A stretch of DNA of 64,000 bases from Dendrobium chrysotoxum (GCA_019925795.1 CM034306.1:50834758-50898757); one strand, 5' to 3'; shown: positions 1 through 12,809, numbered from the stretch's first letter. Numbers and translations: made by a program. Notes: a model not told the origin generated them from the sequence alone.

Positions 1-1290
1 TAAGGACAGCACCTCATGGACATGATAGGTCTCTTACGATGGTTTGTAATCATCTGTATTTGCCATGTATCATCTGCTTTTACTGGTAGAGGACCGATAC
101 ATTTGAATGATATTAGATAATTGTTGGCTATGGAGGTGCTACGATATCTTTATCACAATAACTTGTAGGTACTTTGAATATGTTGCAGACATACTACACT
201 TGCCTACATGTGGATCGGCGTATTTGACTACCATTGCATGATTTGTTGAATACGAGGATGCCGTAATAATTTGTAAGTGCCTCGTATATATATATACTGC
301 AGACATACTGCCTTTGACTATAGAAGACATGTTACGTATACATCTGCGTCGTGATTGTTGATTGTATGGTCTTGCTATGGTTTCTTTAGATGTCTTGGTA
401 GGATAACTACCCCATTCGCAACACATCCGGCATTATCACTTCTTGATAAGCTGGGAGAATTGATGTGTTCTCTTGAAGTTGAAGCATTGTTGATTACAAT
501 TAGGAGACACTGGTCATATGCAGATCGTATCAACCCTCTTTCTTTATGGATGTTGCATTATAGGCATTGCACATTCTCCAAACCTTACTCGTGATCGTAT
601 CACTGCACCGCTCATGAATATATCATTATATACATTGAAGCTTCTCTATTGCTTGAGGTACTTACCTGTAATGGTTCAAATGTTGTAGGTTTATTAATCT
701 TCATTGTCTTCCATAATCACCCATAAAAATTTACAAGCTTCCTATAGCTTCTTGTAAATGGACTGTTGTATATGTGGTGGGTTCATATTCTTGCTTGTTC
801 CACTTGCTTGCTTGTATGATGACATTGGGCATAGAGATATTATTGCATTTATCACATGTCTTTGCTTGTCAAATTGCAAGTCTTATATATGCTTCTTGCC
901 ATTCATTTGATGTTCAAACTATAGTTCAGTTCAATGTCTAACTTCATTTCAGATCCAATCTTTGTATCCAAAGTTTTGTTCAAGTCTTTTGAAGTCTTAA
1001 GATTGGTTCAAGCCTTTGTGATCAATCAAGTTCAACCTTTCTTAGTCAAATTTGATTTAAGACTTTTGTTCATTTATTCAACTTTGAGCTTAGTTCATTC
1101 CATATTTAAATTCAAAGTCCAAATGAGGCCCAAGTCTTTGTGATTCGTTTAAGTTCATATTCACTTAATTTTAAATTTATTTAAGTCAATTGTATCAAGT
1201 TCACAAGTCCCATGTTGTCCTTTGAGTTCAATCAAGTCCAAGCCGAGTCCTTTATAATTGTCCAAGTCTCCCAAATCTTCAATTGAAATT

Positions 1291-1760
1291 TTGGCAGCCT
1301 CCCGGCGTCTCTCCCGTTTAGGGGAAACTACGAGAAACTGGGCCTCCCGCCATGCTAGAGAAAAGCGTGTACGGTAGGTGTCCTTGGACACCGCGGCCAA
1401 AAAGTCTTCAATCCCACCACGCCAGAGAAAGGCATGTATGGGTCTTCGGTACCTGTTTCAATAAAAAAGCAGTTGTTTCCCCATAAGTTCTAAAGCGCCG
1501 ACAGGTACTTATATTCATCCCAGCCACGCTAGAGAAAAGCGTGTACAGGGTCTATTTGCCTCGTCGTGGGCGTCGCACCGGGTTCCCTTCCCACAATGCT
1601 AGAGAAAAGCGTGTATGGGCGATTTTCCGGCTCGATGTGCACGTCGACGTCAGGAAGGAGATTACCCGACTCGTCGTAAGCATCACAACGAATTCCCTCC
1701 CACCACGCTAGAGAAAAGCGTGTATGGGTGGTCGTTCGCCGCGTTGCAAGTACCGAGATG
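1291..1760 (+). repeat. Hairpin array of repeat copy 0
   Basis: Five or so units of 70-110 bp each carry a stem of the type CACGCT-agagaaa-AGCGTG, at about 1349, 1415, 1521, 1590 and 1700. The unit at 1415 has CACGCC paired with GGCATG, a T-A to C-G change on both sides of the stem. Outer flanks (CCCACC / GGGTGG) extend pairing in the last unit. Confidence 0.7.
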
Positions 1761-1771
1761 AGTTTTCTGTT

Positions 1772-1893
1772 TTTTTTTTGCAAAATTCTTTTCTCCCTCT
1801 TTTTTTTTTAAATCTTTTCTCTTTTTTTGTCTCTTCTCTTTCTTTTTTTCTTTTTTTGAAAGAGCTCTCTTTTTCTTTTCTTTTTTTTTACAC
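1772..1893 (+). repeat. Pyrimidine (T/C) tract
   Basis: About 120 bases of almost pure T and C on the plus strand after the hairpin array. It occupies the place taken by the AT-rich block in the other two copies. Confidence 0.7.
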
Positions 1894-3169
1894 ACACACA
1901 TGCATATATACACATGTATTTGAAATTGACAACAATGACGGCAATGTATATAGTTGATAATGCTAGCAAATTTCAATATGATTAATGCTACACACACTAA
2001 TCAAACAAACAACCAATGCTAAGAGAAAACTTCTCTTTTATGTATATATATATATATACACATGAATAAGTGTTGTCAATGTTTCACAGACAAGCTAATG
2101 GCTTTAATCTTATTAACCAACGATGGCAAACAATGCTCAATAGTAATCATAAACAAAATGCAGAAAATGCTTACTGTTTGGGCTTGAAGTTAAATGGGTT
2201 GGTTTAGATTTAAGAGTACTATTATGTTGCAGTGGATTGCCTTAATTGGCTGAAGTTTGAGTGGGGTAAGTGGTTATGAGGTGGAGACTAGTATTGGGCT
2301 TCCAAATTCTGAAGGGAGGAATGATGGGCTGCTATTATCATGGCACGGTTAGAAAGTATTTGTTATTAACAGAGAAGGTTGAAGAGTTGTTACTTGAGTA
2401 TGGAATGGGCTGGTTCATGCAATGGGCTTTAAGTTAGATGACAACAGAATTCACTTTTACCTTTTTTTTTTTAAAGGACAAGTGAGTGTAATGATGGGAA
2501 GTGCAGGAATCTTTGTATGAAAAACTGAAGCTATTGCTATTCAATAAAGTGAGGAAGATTGCTACTAAATTGATGGGGCGAGCTGTAACGTAAGAACAAA
2601 AGCGGAGAGGGTTGCTGTGGAAGAAAGCTGTTCACTGATGGAAGAGCTCCGAGAAGAAGAAATCAGCCTAGGGAGATCCAAACAAGTGCAGGAATTTGGC
2701 TAAATCAAAGGGAATCGAGCCAGATTTTTTTTGGTTTGTAGCGTTTGAATGCTCGAACTGGGAGAAGAGGTGGGATTTGACGGAGAAGAGTGGAGCTTCA
2801 GTTGGGAGGAAATGAGATTGAGGGATGTGTGGTTCAGTTGGTAGGTTGGAGAATACCAGAACTTTGTAGGAAGCTCTTGTAAGGGACGGAGGTTTTGTTG
2901 AGAGGTTTGTAAGTGTCGAAGAACATAAAACTTAGTCTCGGCTTCGTTTTAAGGATAAAACATTGCAAAGGCCAGTAATGTGATAAAAGACAACAGATTG
3001 ACAGGGTATTTTGACAAAACAAGGTAACATTTAATGAGCATTTAATGGATTATGGCATTTCCTCAATTTGGCATCTGGTTTTCTATTACGATTTTATCAA
3101 GATAAATCCATATTGGTGAATGATCATTATTGCCTTGATACAAAATAACGGCCATGACTTAATCAGTCA

Positions 3170-4140
3170 AAAAATTGCCTCGATTTGTGCGCAATTTACT
3201 CGATTTGTGCGCCAATTGCTCCGTTTTGCATGTCAAATTTGACGGATATCAAAATTAGAAAAATTAATAGTGCATTTAAGGTATTGACGATGTTTCAATC
3301 GCAACGAAGCAGTCCGTTTCACGATCGGACATCATTTTTGGCACAAATTTGTGTATTTTTACATGGGGATTATCTCGATTTGCATGCCAACCTTAATTAA
3401 ATAGATTGGTAGTGCATTTAGGATATTGACAATATTTTGGATGCACTAGCTAAGTCCGTTTGTCAATCAGACGTCATTCGAGAGACGCCGAGGCCTAATT
3501 TCCTCGAAATGTGTACTCTGTCTCGATATCCATGCCACCAATTCGGGTGAACCCAATTGAACATAGAAAATGTAGTTCTTGAGTATTTGCAATATTCTGA
3601 ATGCATTGATGAAGTCCGTTTTGCGATCGGACTTCGTTTGGGCAGTACCGAGGCTCATTATCCTCGATAAGCGTATTGCCTCAAAATCTGTGCCACCAAC
3701 TTGGATGATCTAATTTGAACACGAAAAGTATAGTTCTTAAGTATTTGTGATATTCTTGTCACAATGGCGAAATCCATTTCGCGAACAGACATCATTTGGA
3801 CAGCGGCGAGGCTAATTGTTTTCTCGAAATTCATAATGTTGCCTCGGGATCCCTGCCACCATTTTGGATGTTTCAAATTGAATAAACAAGACTTAATTTT
3901 TAAAGGTTGACAATATTCCAGACGCAACGACGAAGCTTGTTCGTCGATCCGACGTCGTTTGATCAGCCTCGCATTTTAATTTTGGGTTTCAGCCATCCCT
4001 TTTGACCGATCTCATCCGATTCGACTGCGAGGGGTCTTGACCTAGCAGAATTTGATGTTCTGATTGCAACTGCGCAGTCCGTCTGGCATTCAAAAATCAT
4101 TTGACCCTTCAAGTAAGGTGTTGGACCAACCTGCACACAA
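3170..4140 (+). repeat. Degenerate tandem array, ~160-bp period
   Basis: Six diverged units share 'tattgacaatatt...gcaacgaagtccgttt...gatcggacgtcgttt...gaggc' in order. Anchors fall at about 3270, 3412, 3577, 3735, 3897 and 4055, spaced 142-165 bp. Each unit has a small inverted pair, GTCCG and CGGAC. Arrays of this style occur in long LTRs of plant Gypsy elements, which is my best guess here. Confidence 0.6.
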
Positions 4141-5030
4141 CTTGATTCATCAATTTTTTGTCCTTTTATGTATGGTTTGAGTTGTGGGGGTCAGCAATAC
4201 TATAACGAATATGTATGATAATGATAGATATATGGATTTCCTGAATTAATATATATTAGCTAAAGTACTTATTAATTGATGGGTACATGTTGAAAATGGT
4301 GAAACCTATTGGTTCTTTGCTTGGTTAATGATCATTGCTCATAAGATACAAAGTTGTACAAATATTTACTGATAACATGACCTGAAATTATTTCATGGGC
4401 TGCTACATGCTTTTACAGTTACATATTCATATTGATATTGAGTGAATGATTACATGCACATTGTTTCCATTATCTTATATTAAATCAATTGTAGGTTATG
4501 GTAACCTACTGTGCTTTTAACTCACTCTGTGATTTTATATATTTTAAGAAGGGGTTAGGATCCACTAGAGTGAGGTAGATTAGAAATTCAAAATTTTATT
4601 TTGTTTCTATATTTGTCTTTGTTCTTATTCTTTTGTTGTTAGGAGTACAAGGAAAGATAAAATGATGTAATGACCAATCTCTTAATTATTGTATATAATT
4701 TTTGAGAAATGAATATAGTTTTGTATTTTAATGTAGATGATTTAATTTCTTCCACTAGATTGATTTATATAAATAGATTATTAGAAGTTATAATAGAGTA
4801 ATTAGAGGTTAAAAAAGTTGATTCTTTTAATTTAGATCTTGGAATATTATATAAGTAGTGTGAAGAATGCACACCAATTATCTCATAATGTGATGTGTGT
4901 ATGGTGATAATTTGTCCAGTCAACATTCACCCTGCCCCATCCATCAACTTGCTGGAAAGTCTTATCAATTAGTTGAATAAAGGACTACATGCTTCCAAAG
5001 CCTACCTGCATGCTAAGGCTTGGTAATCTA
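4141..5030. other. No gene seen; AT-rich intergenic DNA
   Basis: I see no conserved reading frame, structured repeat or RNA gene here. Confidence 0.5.
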
Positions 5031-5870
5031 TAAGGAATTTGCAACTTAATCTATATTAATATGAGTGAGAAGAGAGTACTTGTAGCCAAGTGGGTTCCCA
5101 GTAATGCCTTGTGGAAAAGGAACATTTAGTATGGTGTGACTGGCATGTAAGCACTCCCATGACCATACTTAAAGATGGAGCAAGCAACCGGCTATATACA
5201 AGCGTGTTGTCTTTGTCAATAAACACAACTCTCTATACAAATGTGCGAGCTCGTATCCCCTAATCCACAGGACCACATCCCCTGAATGCCATCAAATCCT
5301 CTAGTAATGGTAAATACTATAGAGGCACATGTGAACCAAATATATTTGGAAGTACGAAGCATCCTATCATATACAATGCATATGCTATGGTGTGTTATTT
5401 GGATATAGAAGCAGTCATATCCCTTTATGAATATCTATAGAAAGTCCAACATAACCATCGAAGTGGCATTATTAAATGCATATGAAAACTCCCCATGTTA
5501 AAACTTGGCTAAATAATAATGTATATAGGATGATGATATATTGCCCCATAATTTGGGGTAACCAAGCAACTCATCACAACCATCATGTCAGCTAGCCTAA
5601 TGGAAGCCAACACCCACAATAGGAGGCCCAACCATAGTAGCCCCATCAATCTTGACCCCAAAGAGGACTTATACATCGTATAGTGTGATGGACATCTCAC
5701 CAATAGGTAGGTGGAATGTATTCATAGATGGGGAACCATCGCTCTATTAAGGGTGTGATCAGATGATGATATAATCAATACTCTATGTGTTATGTGGTGC
5801 CGACCACAATAAGTTGCAAGTTCAAGCTAAATTGTGGGCACTCTACAGGCCACTCATGTGCCATATGAAA
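5030..5870 (-). pseudogene. Decayed plant mobile domain (PMD) gene
   Basis: Across shifting frames on the minus strand there are segments resembling the plant mobile domain of MAIN-like and transposon-encoded proteins. The block at about 5790-5620 reads like 'tFHLP-GEMsITLyDV-vLfG-kIDG' followed by a glycine/proline stretch. Near 5440-5270 is 'aYaLYmIGCFvLPN' and 'LPLLEDL'. Stops and frameshifts interrupt it many times. It is a transposon-associated relic, not a working gene. Confidence 0.5.
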
Positions 5871-5984
5871 GTGAGTGGCTACAGTAAATGGTATTGACTA
5901 AACTAACCAGAAGTTTTAGTAATTATAAATACTGTTAATATTAACCATGATAAATTAATTAGTGGTGAAATGTATTATTACGGG

Positions 5985-6720
5985 CTAGAATATACGCGAT
6001 GATAGAGTTAGAATTCTACATCTTAGCGTTGCACGGATATCCAGCTCACACACAAAGAACACAAGATTTTTACGTGGAAAACTCTGGAAAAGGGAAAAAT
6101 CACGGGGCCTGGCCAAGTTGAAATGATTCCACTAGAACTTGAGTAGGTTACAGTAGGCTGACTAGCCTCCAAGGGAGATCAAATTATAAGTATCAACTAT
6201 ATGGTGGAAGTCGGGGGTATGTGAAAGTCCAACGTCACTCTAGTGGAACTTCGGGGTCGCCTGATGATTTGGCAGAATTCTGGGCCTCATGTGGTGGTCC
6301 GGTAGAACTTCGAGCCTTAGGTGGTTATCCGACGGAGCTGAGGACGTCAGGTGATGGTCTGGCAGAGCTCAGGGCGTCAAGTGGTGGCCCGGCGGAGCTA
6401 AGGACTTCAGGTGGTGGTCTGGTGGAGCTCAGGGCGTCAAGCGGTGATCCGACGGAGCTTAGAACGTCAGGTGGTGGTCCGACGGAGCTTAAAGAGTTAG
6501 GTGGTGGTTCAGCGAAGTTGAGGACGTCAGGTTGTGGTCCGGCGGAGCTCAGGGAGTCAGGCGGTGGTCTGGCAAAGCTGAGGATGTCAGGTGGTGGTCC
6601 GGCGGAGCTTAGGCGGTGGTCGAGGAGAAGCAAGGAGGCAAGAGCGATATCTGATCTCTCTCTTTTCTCCTTAGGATTAGGGTTCCTTCAAGAGGATAGG
6701 GGGCTCTATTTATAGATTTT
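5985..6720 (-). mobile_element. Probable Copia-type LTR fragment
   Basis: The segment at about 6050-6110 ('cacaaagaacacaagattt', 'tacgtggaaaactctgg', 'gggaaaaatcacgggg') is a phrase I know from LTR ends of plant Copia elements. The 'gggctctatttatag' near 6700 looks like a TATA/leader region. Inside sits the 30-bp minisatellite. Exact ends and target duplication were not found. Confidence 0.4.
6236..6620 (+). repeat. 30-bp minisatellite encoding a 10-residue repeat
   Basis: About 13 units of 'ggcggagctnaggacgtcag' plus 'gtggtggtcc'. With a 30-bp period the plus strand is open for 164 codons (repeat (S/T)SGGPAELR) and the minus strand is open for about 100 codons. Units differ at scattered bases. 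Frame-preserving length alone explains the openness, so I do not call a protein. Confidence 0.85.
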
Positions 6721-6839
6721 TGGGAGTGACATAGCCCGTAAATAGGAGGAAGATCAAGAGTAATTAGGGAGTGGTTTGAATGGATGGCCAATGTTGAATC
6801 CCTTGATCGTGGACCATTTTCTGGACATTTCCATGTCTT

Positions 6840-9310
6840 ACTGATATCAGAATTTAGCGATCTTGGGCTCGTTGGATTTGTCTCGTCGAGCCGCTCGATT
6901 CGACTATAAGCACATCGTGTTTGGAAATCGTTTGGTAATCCAAATTGTGGTTTGATCCTTCCAACAGCGCTTCAGACCCTTGATTTGGATCCATTAATTT
7001 GGGCTCTGATTGGGTTGAATTTAGTGTCGTTGGGTTCGTATTTCTGAGACGTTCAGCTCGACTGTAAGTTTGCTGAAATCAAAGTTCAGATGGCCCCAAT
7101 TTTAATTTCGAAAGTTTCCAACTTGATTTTTCCTCGAGATTCGTGCCCGATCAAGATAATTTTTTGATGATGTATCATGTATAAATACTTCAGAAATTGG
7201 AGTCTTACTCTCCCTTTATGCGTGAAGTGAATGCCTTGGAAACTACATGCATATATAGGATGGTAGAAGATCGTGAGATAGCAACTTCTGAGTGCTTCAG
7301 TCGATCGCTCAACCCATTTTTCCTCCATCTGAAGAAGATGGAGTTGGATATGAATAATCATATTTTATGAAATATTACCAGATTATCTCCTTAGAACTAT
7401 CGCCTGTAAACTCATCATTGCCCAAAAAAGTCGCATGCATACTTGTCAATGCTAGGTTCTACCTGCATGTTCTTGCATGTCTGCAAATGAAGGCAAACCT
7501 ATGGTTAGTTCGTAGTAGTTGAGTTACATATGTAACATAAAATATCACCTTGATGTATAGAGACTGTTGGGGCATATGGCACTATATATTATGGCCACTG
7601 ATCCTGTGAATTTTACAAACTCGACCAGAAGATGCATGGGGTTCATCCACAGTATTCTCTATCCAAGGCATTCAATGTGTCATATTTCTGATAGGCTTAA
7701 TAAATAGTGCAATGAGGTTATAATAGATTGCTGAAATGAGTCCCTATATTGGGAGGCCGCATGCACGCCTAAGGACTCCATTGAATCACTCTGAAGCATT
7801 CGTTGTCATTATCCTATAACATCTTCTACCATCATGTAACAAAGTCCGCTTAGTAATGTGACATTCTACCAACCAATAATGTGCCTCCTTCTTTATGTTG
7901 TTAATGTCAACCATATACCTGTTAAAAGTAGTGACCCAATACATCTTATCATAGATAGTCTAACAATTAATGATTACAAGACAACATACTACCTTCTTAA
8001 AGTTTCTGAAAAATGGCATAGGCCTTGATGATGTGCAGCATGTGAAAATACCTATCTACATCCTTACACAATCCCTGAGCGCTTATCAAAGATGAATTAG
8101 GTGCTCTACTATTAAGCTCATGAGCCACTTGACTCTAGTTTGAATTTTGATGATAATAAACATATGATTGAAAGTTACTAATACTTGAAATTTTAGTGTT
8201 TTTTAAGCAAAATTACAAATCCAGTGGCTTGATCAACCAGCTCAAAAAGATCATAGTTAGTATGGGTTGGGCCTTATTAGATAAATTATTTCATGCGACA
8301 TAAAATGGCAATTACTTGCTCACAAAAATGAAATAAAATGCAATATATATAATTTCATTTATAAAAAATAATTTAAAGGAATGTGCAAAAATTATTTGCA
8401 CATTATTTACAAAAGGTTTTTTTTTTTGGTACTTTACACACTTGCATTAAAAAGATCATATATCCATTTGCATGTTACTAAAATCTCATTTAATTCAAGT
8501 CTCTTTAATTAATTGCTCATTATCCATATTGATATATATAAATTTCTTGCACATGTTAAATCACTTATTTTTAAATTATTGTAATTATTCATTTGCTCTC
8601 TCCTATTATTATTTTTTCTCTCTCATCTATTCTTTTCATCATTTGCACCACTTTAATTTTTTATTTGGATAAAATTTTCATGATATATTTTAATATGATA
8701 ATTTAGGATATTTTCATTTGATTTAAATTAATTCTCTTATTTTTTTTAAAATTCAAAAGCTTGAAAAAATTCCTAAAATTGTCATCTTATTGCATGTTTG
8801 GGTGTATGTTAGCAATAACTATTTTTGAAAAAGATTGAGAGATAAATTATTATAATTTTTCTGTTTTTTTCCCCTCAAAATTATTGGAATGAACTCGCCT
8901 GTTGCAGGAGAGTACATGTTTTATTTGTTTAAGGGGTTGTACTCGCCCCACTGTAGGAGAGTACAGATGTCTTGTAATCTTGTGAGAAATTTGTCCCAAA
9001 TGAAGCCTAAGCCCCAAACTCATTAAAATTATTTTAAAATTAATGTAATATATATATATACATATTGAAATTTCATTAATGAAATTAATGAAGCCTAAGC
9101 CTAAGAAAATGTATTATTTTGAAATAATGTAATGAAATAAGTCAAATTTATATTAAATTTGTATCAAAATATTCCCCAAAAACAAAAGAAAAAAATATGG
9201 CCAGACTTATGGTTGATTTTAACTTTAAGAAAATAATATGCGAATTGAACCCCAATGCATGAACCAGATCAGGCTGAACATCTCATCACATTAAGAGCAA
9301 AGTACATTAT
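6840..9310. other. No gene seen; transposon debris and AT-rich DNA
   Basis: 6840-7370 is LTR-like (recurring 'ttgggttcgt', 'cgactgtaag' phrases). 7560-8110 gives broken minus-strand peptide pieces with no family I can name. From 8140 to 9310 the DNA is very AT-rich, with a short duplicate 'caggagagtacat' / 'taggagagtacag' at about 8905 and 8955. Confidence 0.5.
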
Positions 9311-9314
9311 CTTA

Positions 9315-9416
9315 GAGTTCATTTGAGACAGCTTTTTTAATGCTTTCCAAAAAAAAATTTTTACACTAAAAAATTATTTTAGAAAGCAACGAAAAAGCTG
9401 TCCCAAACGAAGCCTC
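9315..9416. repeat. Small foldback MITE in the ceramidase 3' UTR
   Basis: The arms at 9315-9347 and 9382-9416 are imperfect inverted complements built around GACAGCTTTTT and AAAAAGCTGTC, with an A/T-rich loop of about 35 bases. The foldback ends about 12 bp downstream of the ceramidase stop codon. The motif 'tcccaaatgaagcc' recurs at about 8995, suggesting related debris nearby. Confidence 0.6.
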
Positions 9417-9428
9417 AGTTACATTATA

Positions 9429-9977
9429 TTACACCACACCAAAAGCAGCTGAGGAACCTGTGAAATAGCTTATTGAACCTAACAAGCTCTTGGAAGCACC
9501 AAAATGCCTGAATCTGTAAACTCCAGGTAATGAATCTTGGGGAATTCTCCACTCTAGAGTAGCATGGCTTTGGGCACTGAGCTTTGAAGGTCTAGACCAC
9601 TTGAACAGCAAGCAGAAATCATCATCATCATAAGCAGGAACCCAGTTTTGGCTAGAATCTAGGAACTCAACTAGAGCAAAAGTTCCATTTGTCATGAGAT
9701 CGTTTCGAGGACAAGCAGACCAGAATGTGGCAGAGACGACGTCGCCGCGTTTGAATGTGGAGTTGATTGGCACATCATTACTTATGTCACCGAAATGTAC
9801 GCCAGCTGGAGTTGAATCTACTATAACAGGAGGGAGAAGACTGATTTGCTTGTCAAGCAAATCTGGAGGTTGAGGGCCTTGAGGGAGGTTTTGGTCAGTG
9901 AAGAGAGCAGAGGCAAGCTTTCTGAACTCTTGAATGTAAGCATTGAGAGTGTGTGGGCCGTATAAAGTGGAAGCTCC
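9429..9977 (-). CDS. NCER: Ceramidase coding exon 9, C-terminal domain and stop
   Basis: Begins after ATTTTCAG with GASTLYGPHTLNAYIQEF and runs 182 codons to TAA at 9431-9429. It encodes the C-terminal ceramidase domain (LLPPVIVDSTPAGVHFGD, FWSACPRNDL, PGVYRFRHFG). The last residues are AAFGVV. Confidence 0.95.
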   Translation of the reverse strand, partial: GASTLYGPHTLNAYIQEFRKLASALFTDQNLPQGPQPPDLLDKQISLLPPVIVDSTPAGVHFGDISNDVPINSTFKRGDVVSATFWSACPRNDLMTNGTFALVEFLDSSQNWVPAYDDDDFCLLFKWSRPSKLSAQSHATLEWRIPQDSLPGVYRFRHFGASKSLLGSISYFTGSSAAFGVV

Positions 9978-12740
9978 CTGAAAATGATATGCATTTTTGT
10001 TTAAAAATTCATTTTTAATTTAAGTGGATCTCATTTATCGTTTATAATATCGGCAGCCTCCCGATATCCCCTCCTCGCGAGAGGAGGTTGGGAGGCATTT
10101 GCCTTTAGTTTTCAAAGATCAACGGCGTGAGATTTTCGAGTTTTAAAATCGTCCCACCCAGATCAAATATCAATGACGTGAGGTCTTCAAATTAAAAGAT
10201 CTTCCCGCCCAGATCAAAATTAATGGCACGGGGGCTACAAATTGGTCTATCATGCCCAAATCTATGATACAACGGCGTAGGTCTTTGAATTGACGGTACT
10301 CATTGCTTGAGCAAGCAGAGAAGGAATTTATACATCTACTGTGCAACCAACGAAGATTGAGCGAGAGAGGGCTTTGGCTGGAGCGGCTTCCGCATGCGGG
10401 AGACCTATGTGCGAATGAGGAAGAGAGGGAGAGCAGTCTGGGGGGTCTCGTCTCTTGTTCATGCAAGCAGTGCATAGAGAAGAGAGGGAGCGGATGGAGT
10501 CGTGTGTGCTGAGTTCGAACGGAGGCCGGAGCGGGAGACAGGGCTTCAGGAGTTTGAATGCTTGGGGGGCGGTTCCTCTTGGGTTCTCTTTTGACCAAGT
10601 GAGGGGGTGAGTGGGTGGTTATGAGATTGTGTGTGAGTGGGGTAGTGGGAGTCAGCGGTTAGTGATCTACAGCCAAGATAGGGATTATATTGAACACATT
10701 TAATATAAGACTAAAATGACCCCATACAAATAGTCTGCCTTTTTCTCTTTTTATTTGCATTAAAAAAGATATAAAACGGACAGCAAAAAGAAGAATCTAG
10801 GAGAGAAGTCTTTCATGCTTATTCACTAAGAAGTAAAATAAAAGAAATATTCCAAGAGAAATTTGCTATTATTAAGGCTAACAACTCACAAACCTCATAT
10901 CTTTGTATCTGATACTCCTCGAACGTTGTCACATATTGGGAGTATGTGTTTGTCAACCCAGCAATCACTATGTGAACATTGTTGTCAAATTCTCCATTAC
11001 CGTCACCAGTAAGCACTTCTTTTACAGCATCTCGGAGTCGCCTTCCAGCCATTGTTGTAAACTCTAGTAGAAAAACAGGATAATGGATGAAAAAAGGATA
11101 TTCTATTCTGGAAGTCTGCTTCAAGAAAATTTTAGAAAAAATTAATCTCAACAGATGTCTTGTTTACCATTATTTCATATAGAAGGGAAGCCAGGCATGG
11201 GTGCAATATAGGTTGGCAACGGAAAAAATGGTCAGGATATTCTGAAAAGTTCTACATCATGATGGGACTAATTTTATTGCATGCGTATGTTTTCCATGAT
11301 TTTTTTATATAGTGATGCTGATTCTCATACATTATTTTTTGCCATGTTACGTAAGCCTATGTCTAGTGATTTAGTTGTATTATTGATTACTTTATTTTGT
11401 ATTTATTTTCTATATTATACGAATAAAGAAAATGTCTTCCTAAAAGACATTAAGAGAATCTCTTTCAGAGAATTCATGTCATACTTCTTTAGTTCATAAT
11501 TTTTTTATGGATGTCTAATAATTTAGTTATATTTATCTTTTAACTGTAGTTGTATTGCTTTATAGTTCAATCGTATTGAGGGGTAACACATGAAATATAA
11601 AATTAATAACTTGCGTAGCAAAATCAGTCTCATCCTGACACAATTTTTTTCTACTGGAAACGGTGAAACATGAGCTGTTTATGCAAAAAGAGAAACTTAT
11701 ATGACAATTACCTCCAGGAACACAGAGGATGACAACTTGCCCCACACGAAGTATCTGAATTGGAAGAATAGAAGGCTGCACAAACAAGATGACTAATATG
11801 AAACAGGAAGAGCAAGCAAACTAAAACAAAGCAGGATGAACAAAAACAAATGCTGCAACCATCCAAAGGAGACACTGCAAACTATTATGGCACCCTAATG
11901 ATTTCCTACATCACTTCAAAATCTCTTTTTTTTTTTTTTCTTTTTTTTTTTTGAATTTGTATCACTATAAAAGCTATGACAACGCCTTCCCTTTCTATTA
12001 TTAATCCTTCAAATGTTTTTAAGCTGCACGAAGTATCTTATGGGAAACCAGCTTAAGATCAATCAAGTTGACCTAAGAGAAGGAAAAAGGAGCATCTGAG
12101 ACTAACTTTAAAATAAATATTACTAGCTTACACATTTAATATATATATATATATATATATTAGGGGTTCAATTCAGGTCGACGAGTCTCGACTCCCGACC
12201 CCTTTTGCAAACGGGCCGGCCTTTTCAACCCGGACCCGACCCACACCGGTTACTGGGTTGACACGACCCGACCTGAATTTACAAGATTTGGCTGAAAAAG
12301 CCCGAGCTGAGCTCCCGTCGCTGGTCACTACTTCCAGTTCCGGTTGCTACTCCCAGCAGCGCGGCGGCAGTGGCAGTAGAGGCGCAGCAGCAGCAGCGGC
12401 GTGGCGTCAGGTGACAACGGCAGCAACAACGTGGCGTCATGCGACAACGGCAGCAGCGGCAGCACGCGAAGCGACACAACGACGCTACCTGTCGGGCAAA
12501 GCATGCGAAGCAACTTGATGCAACACGCTGGCAGCCAAGCACTCAACGCGGTCAGGGCAGGTAGCAAATACGGGCAAACCGTTTCGGGTCATTTTCCGAT
12601 TGTCGGGTCAACCCGAATCCAACCCAATTTTTAAAATAGGTCGATTTGTTGAACCCGAACCCAACCCGTTTTACAAACGAGTCGACCCGAATCCGGATTT
12701 TTCCGAGTTGGGTTTCGGGTCGTGTCAACAATTGACACCC

Positions 12741-12809
<69 letters not shown>

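Larger units (their letters stand above)
1..3050 (+). repeat. 5.3-kb multi-array repeat family, copy 0 (truncated by window)
   Basis: The order of modules matches the copies at 16.3 and 28.8 kb: a degenerate array built on 'cttgtagg' and 'ttgcatatc' (1-900), a 'ttcaagtc' array (about 930-1260), the 'cagcctcccggcgtctc' block at about 1291, and a hairpin array to about 1760. A pyrimidine tract and a GC-richer leader-like end follow. The 5' part lies outside the window and the 3' boundary is uncertain. No transposase or reverse transcriptase is visible inside. Confidence 0.6.

Noticed and set aside
1683..1997. Lysine-rich minus-strand frame
   Set aside because: Antisense of the pyrimidine tract; no protein family.
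12258..12634. Overlapping frames on both strands (A/T-rich in alanine or cysteine codons)
   Set aside because: They come from 'gcagcagcagc'-type repeats inside a MITE in ceramidase intron 6; no family resemblance and unusual composition.
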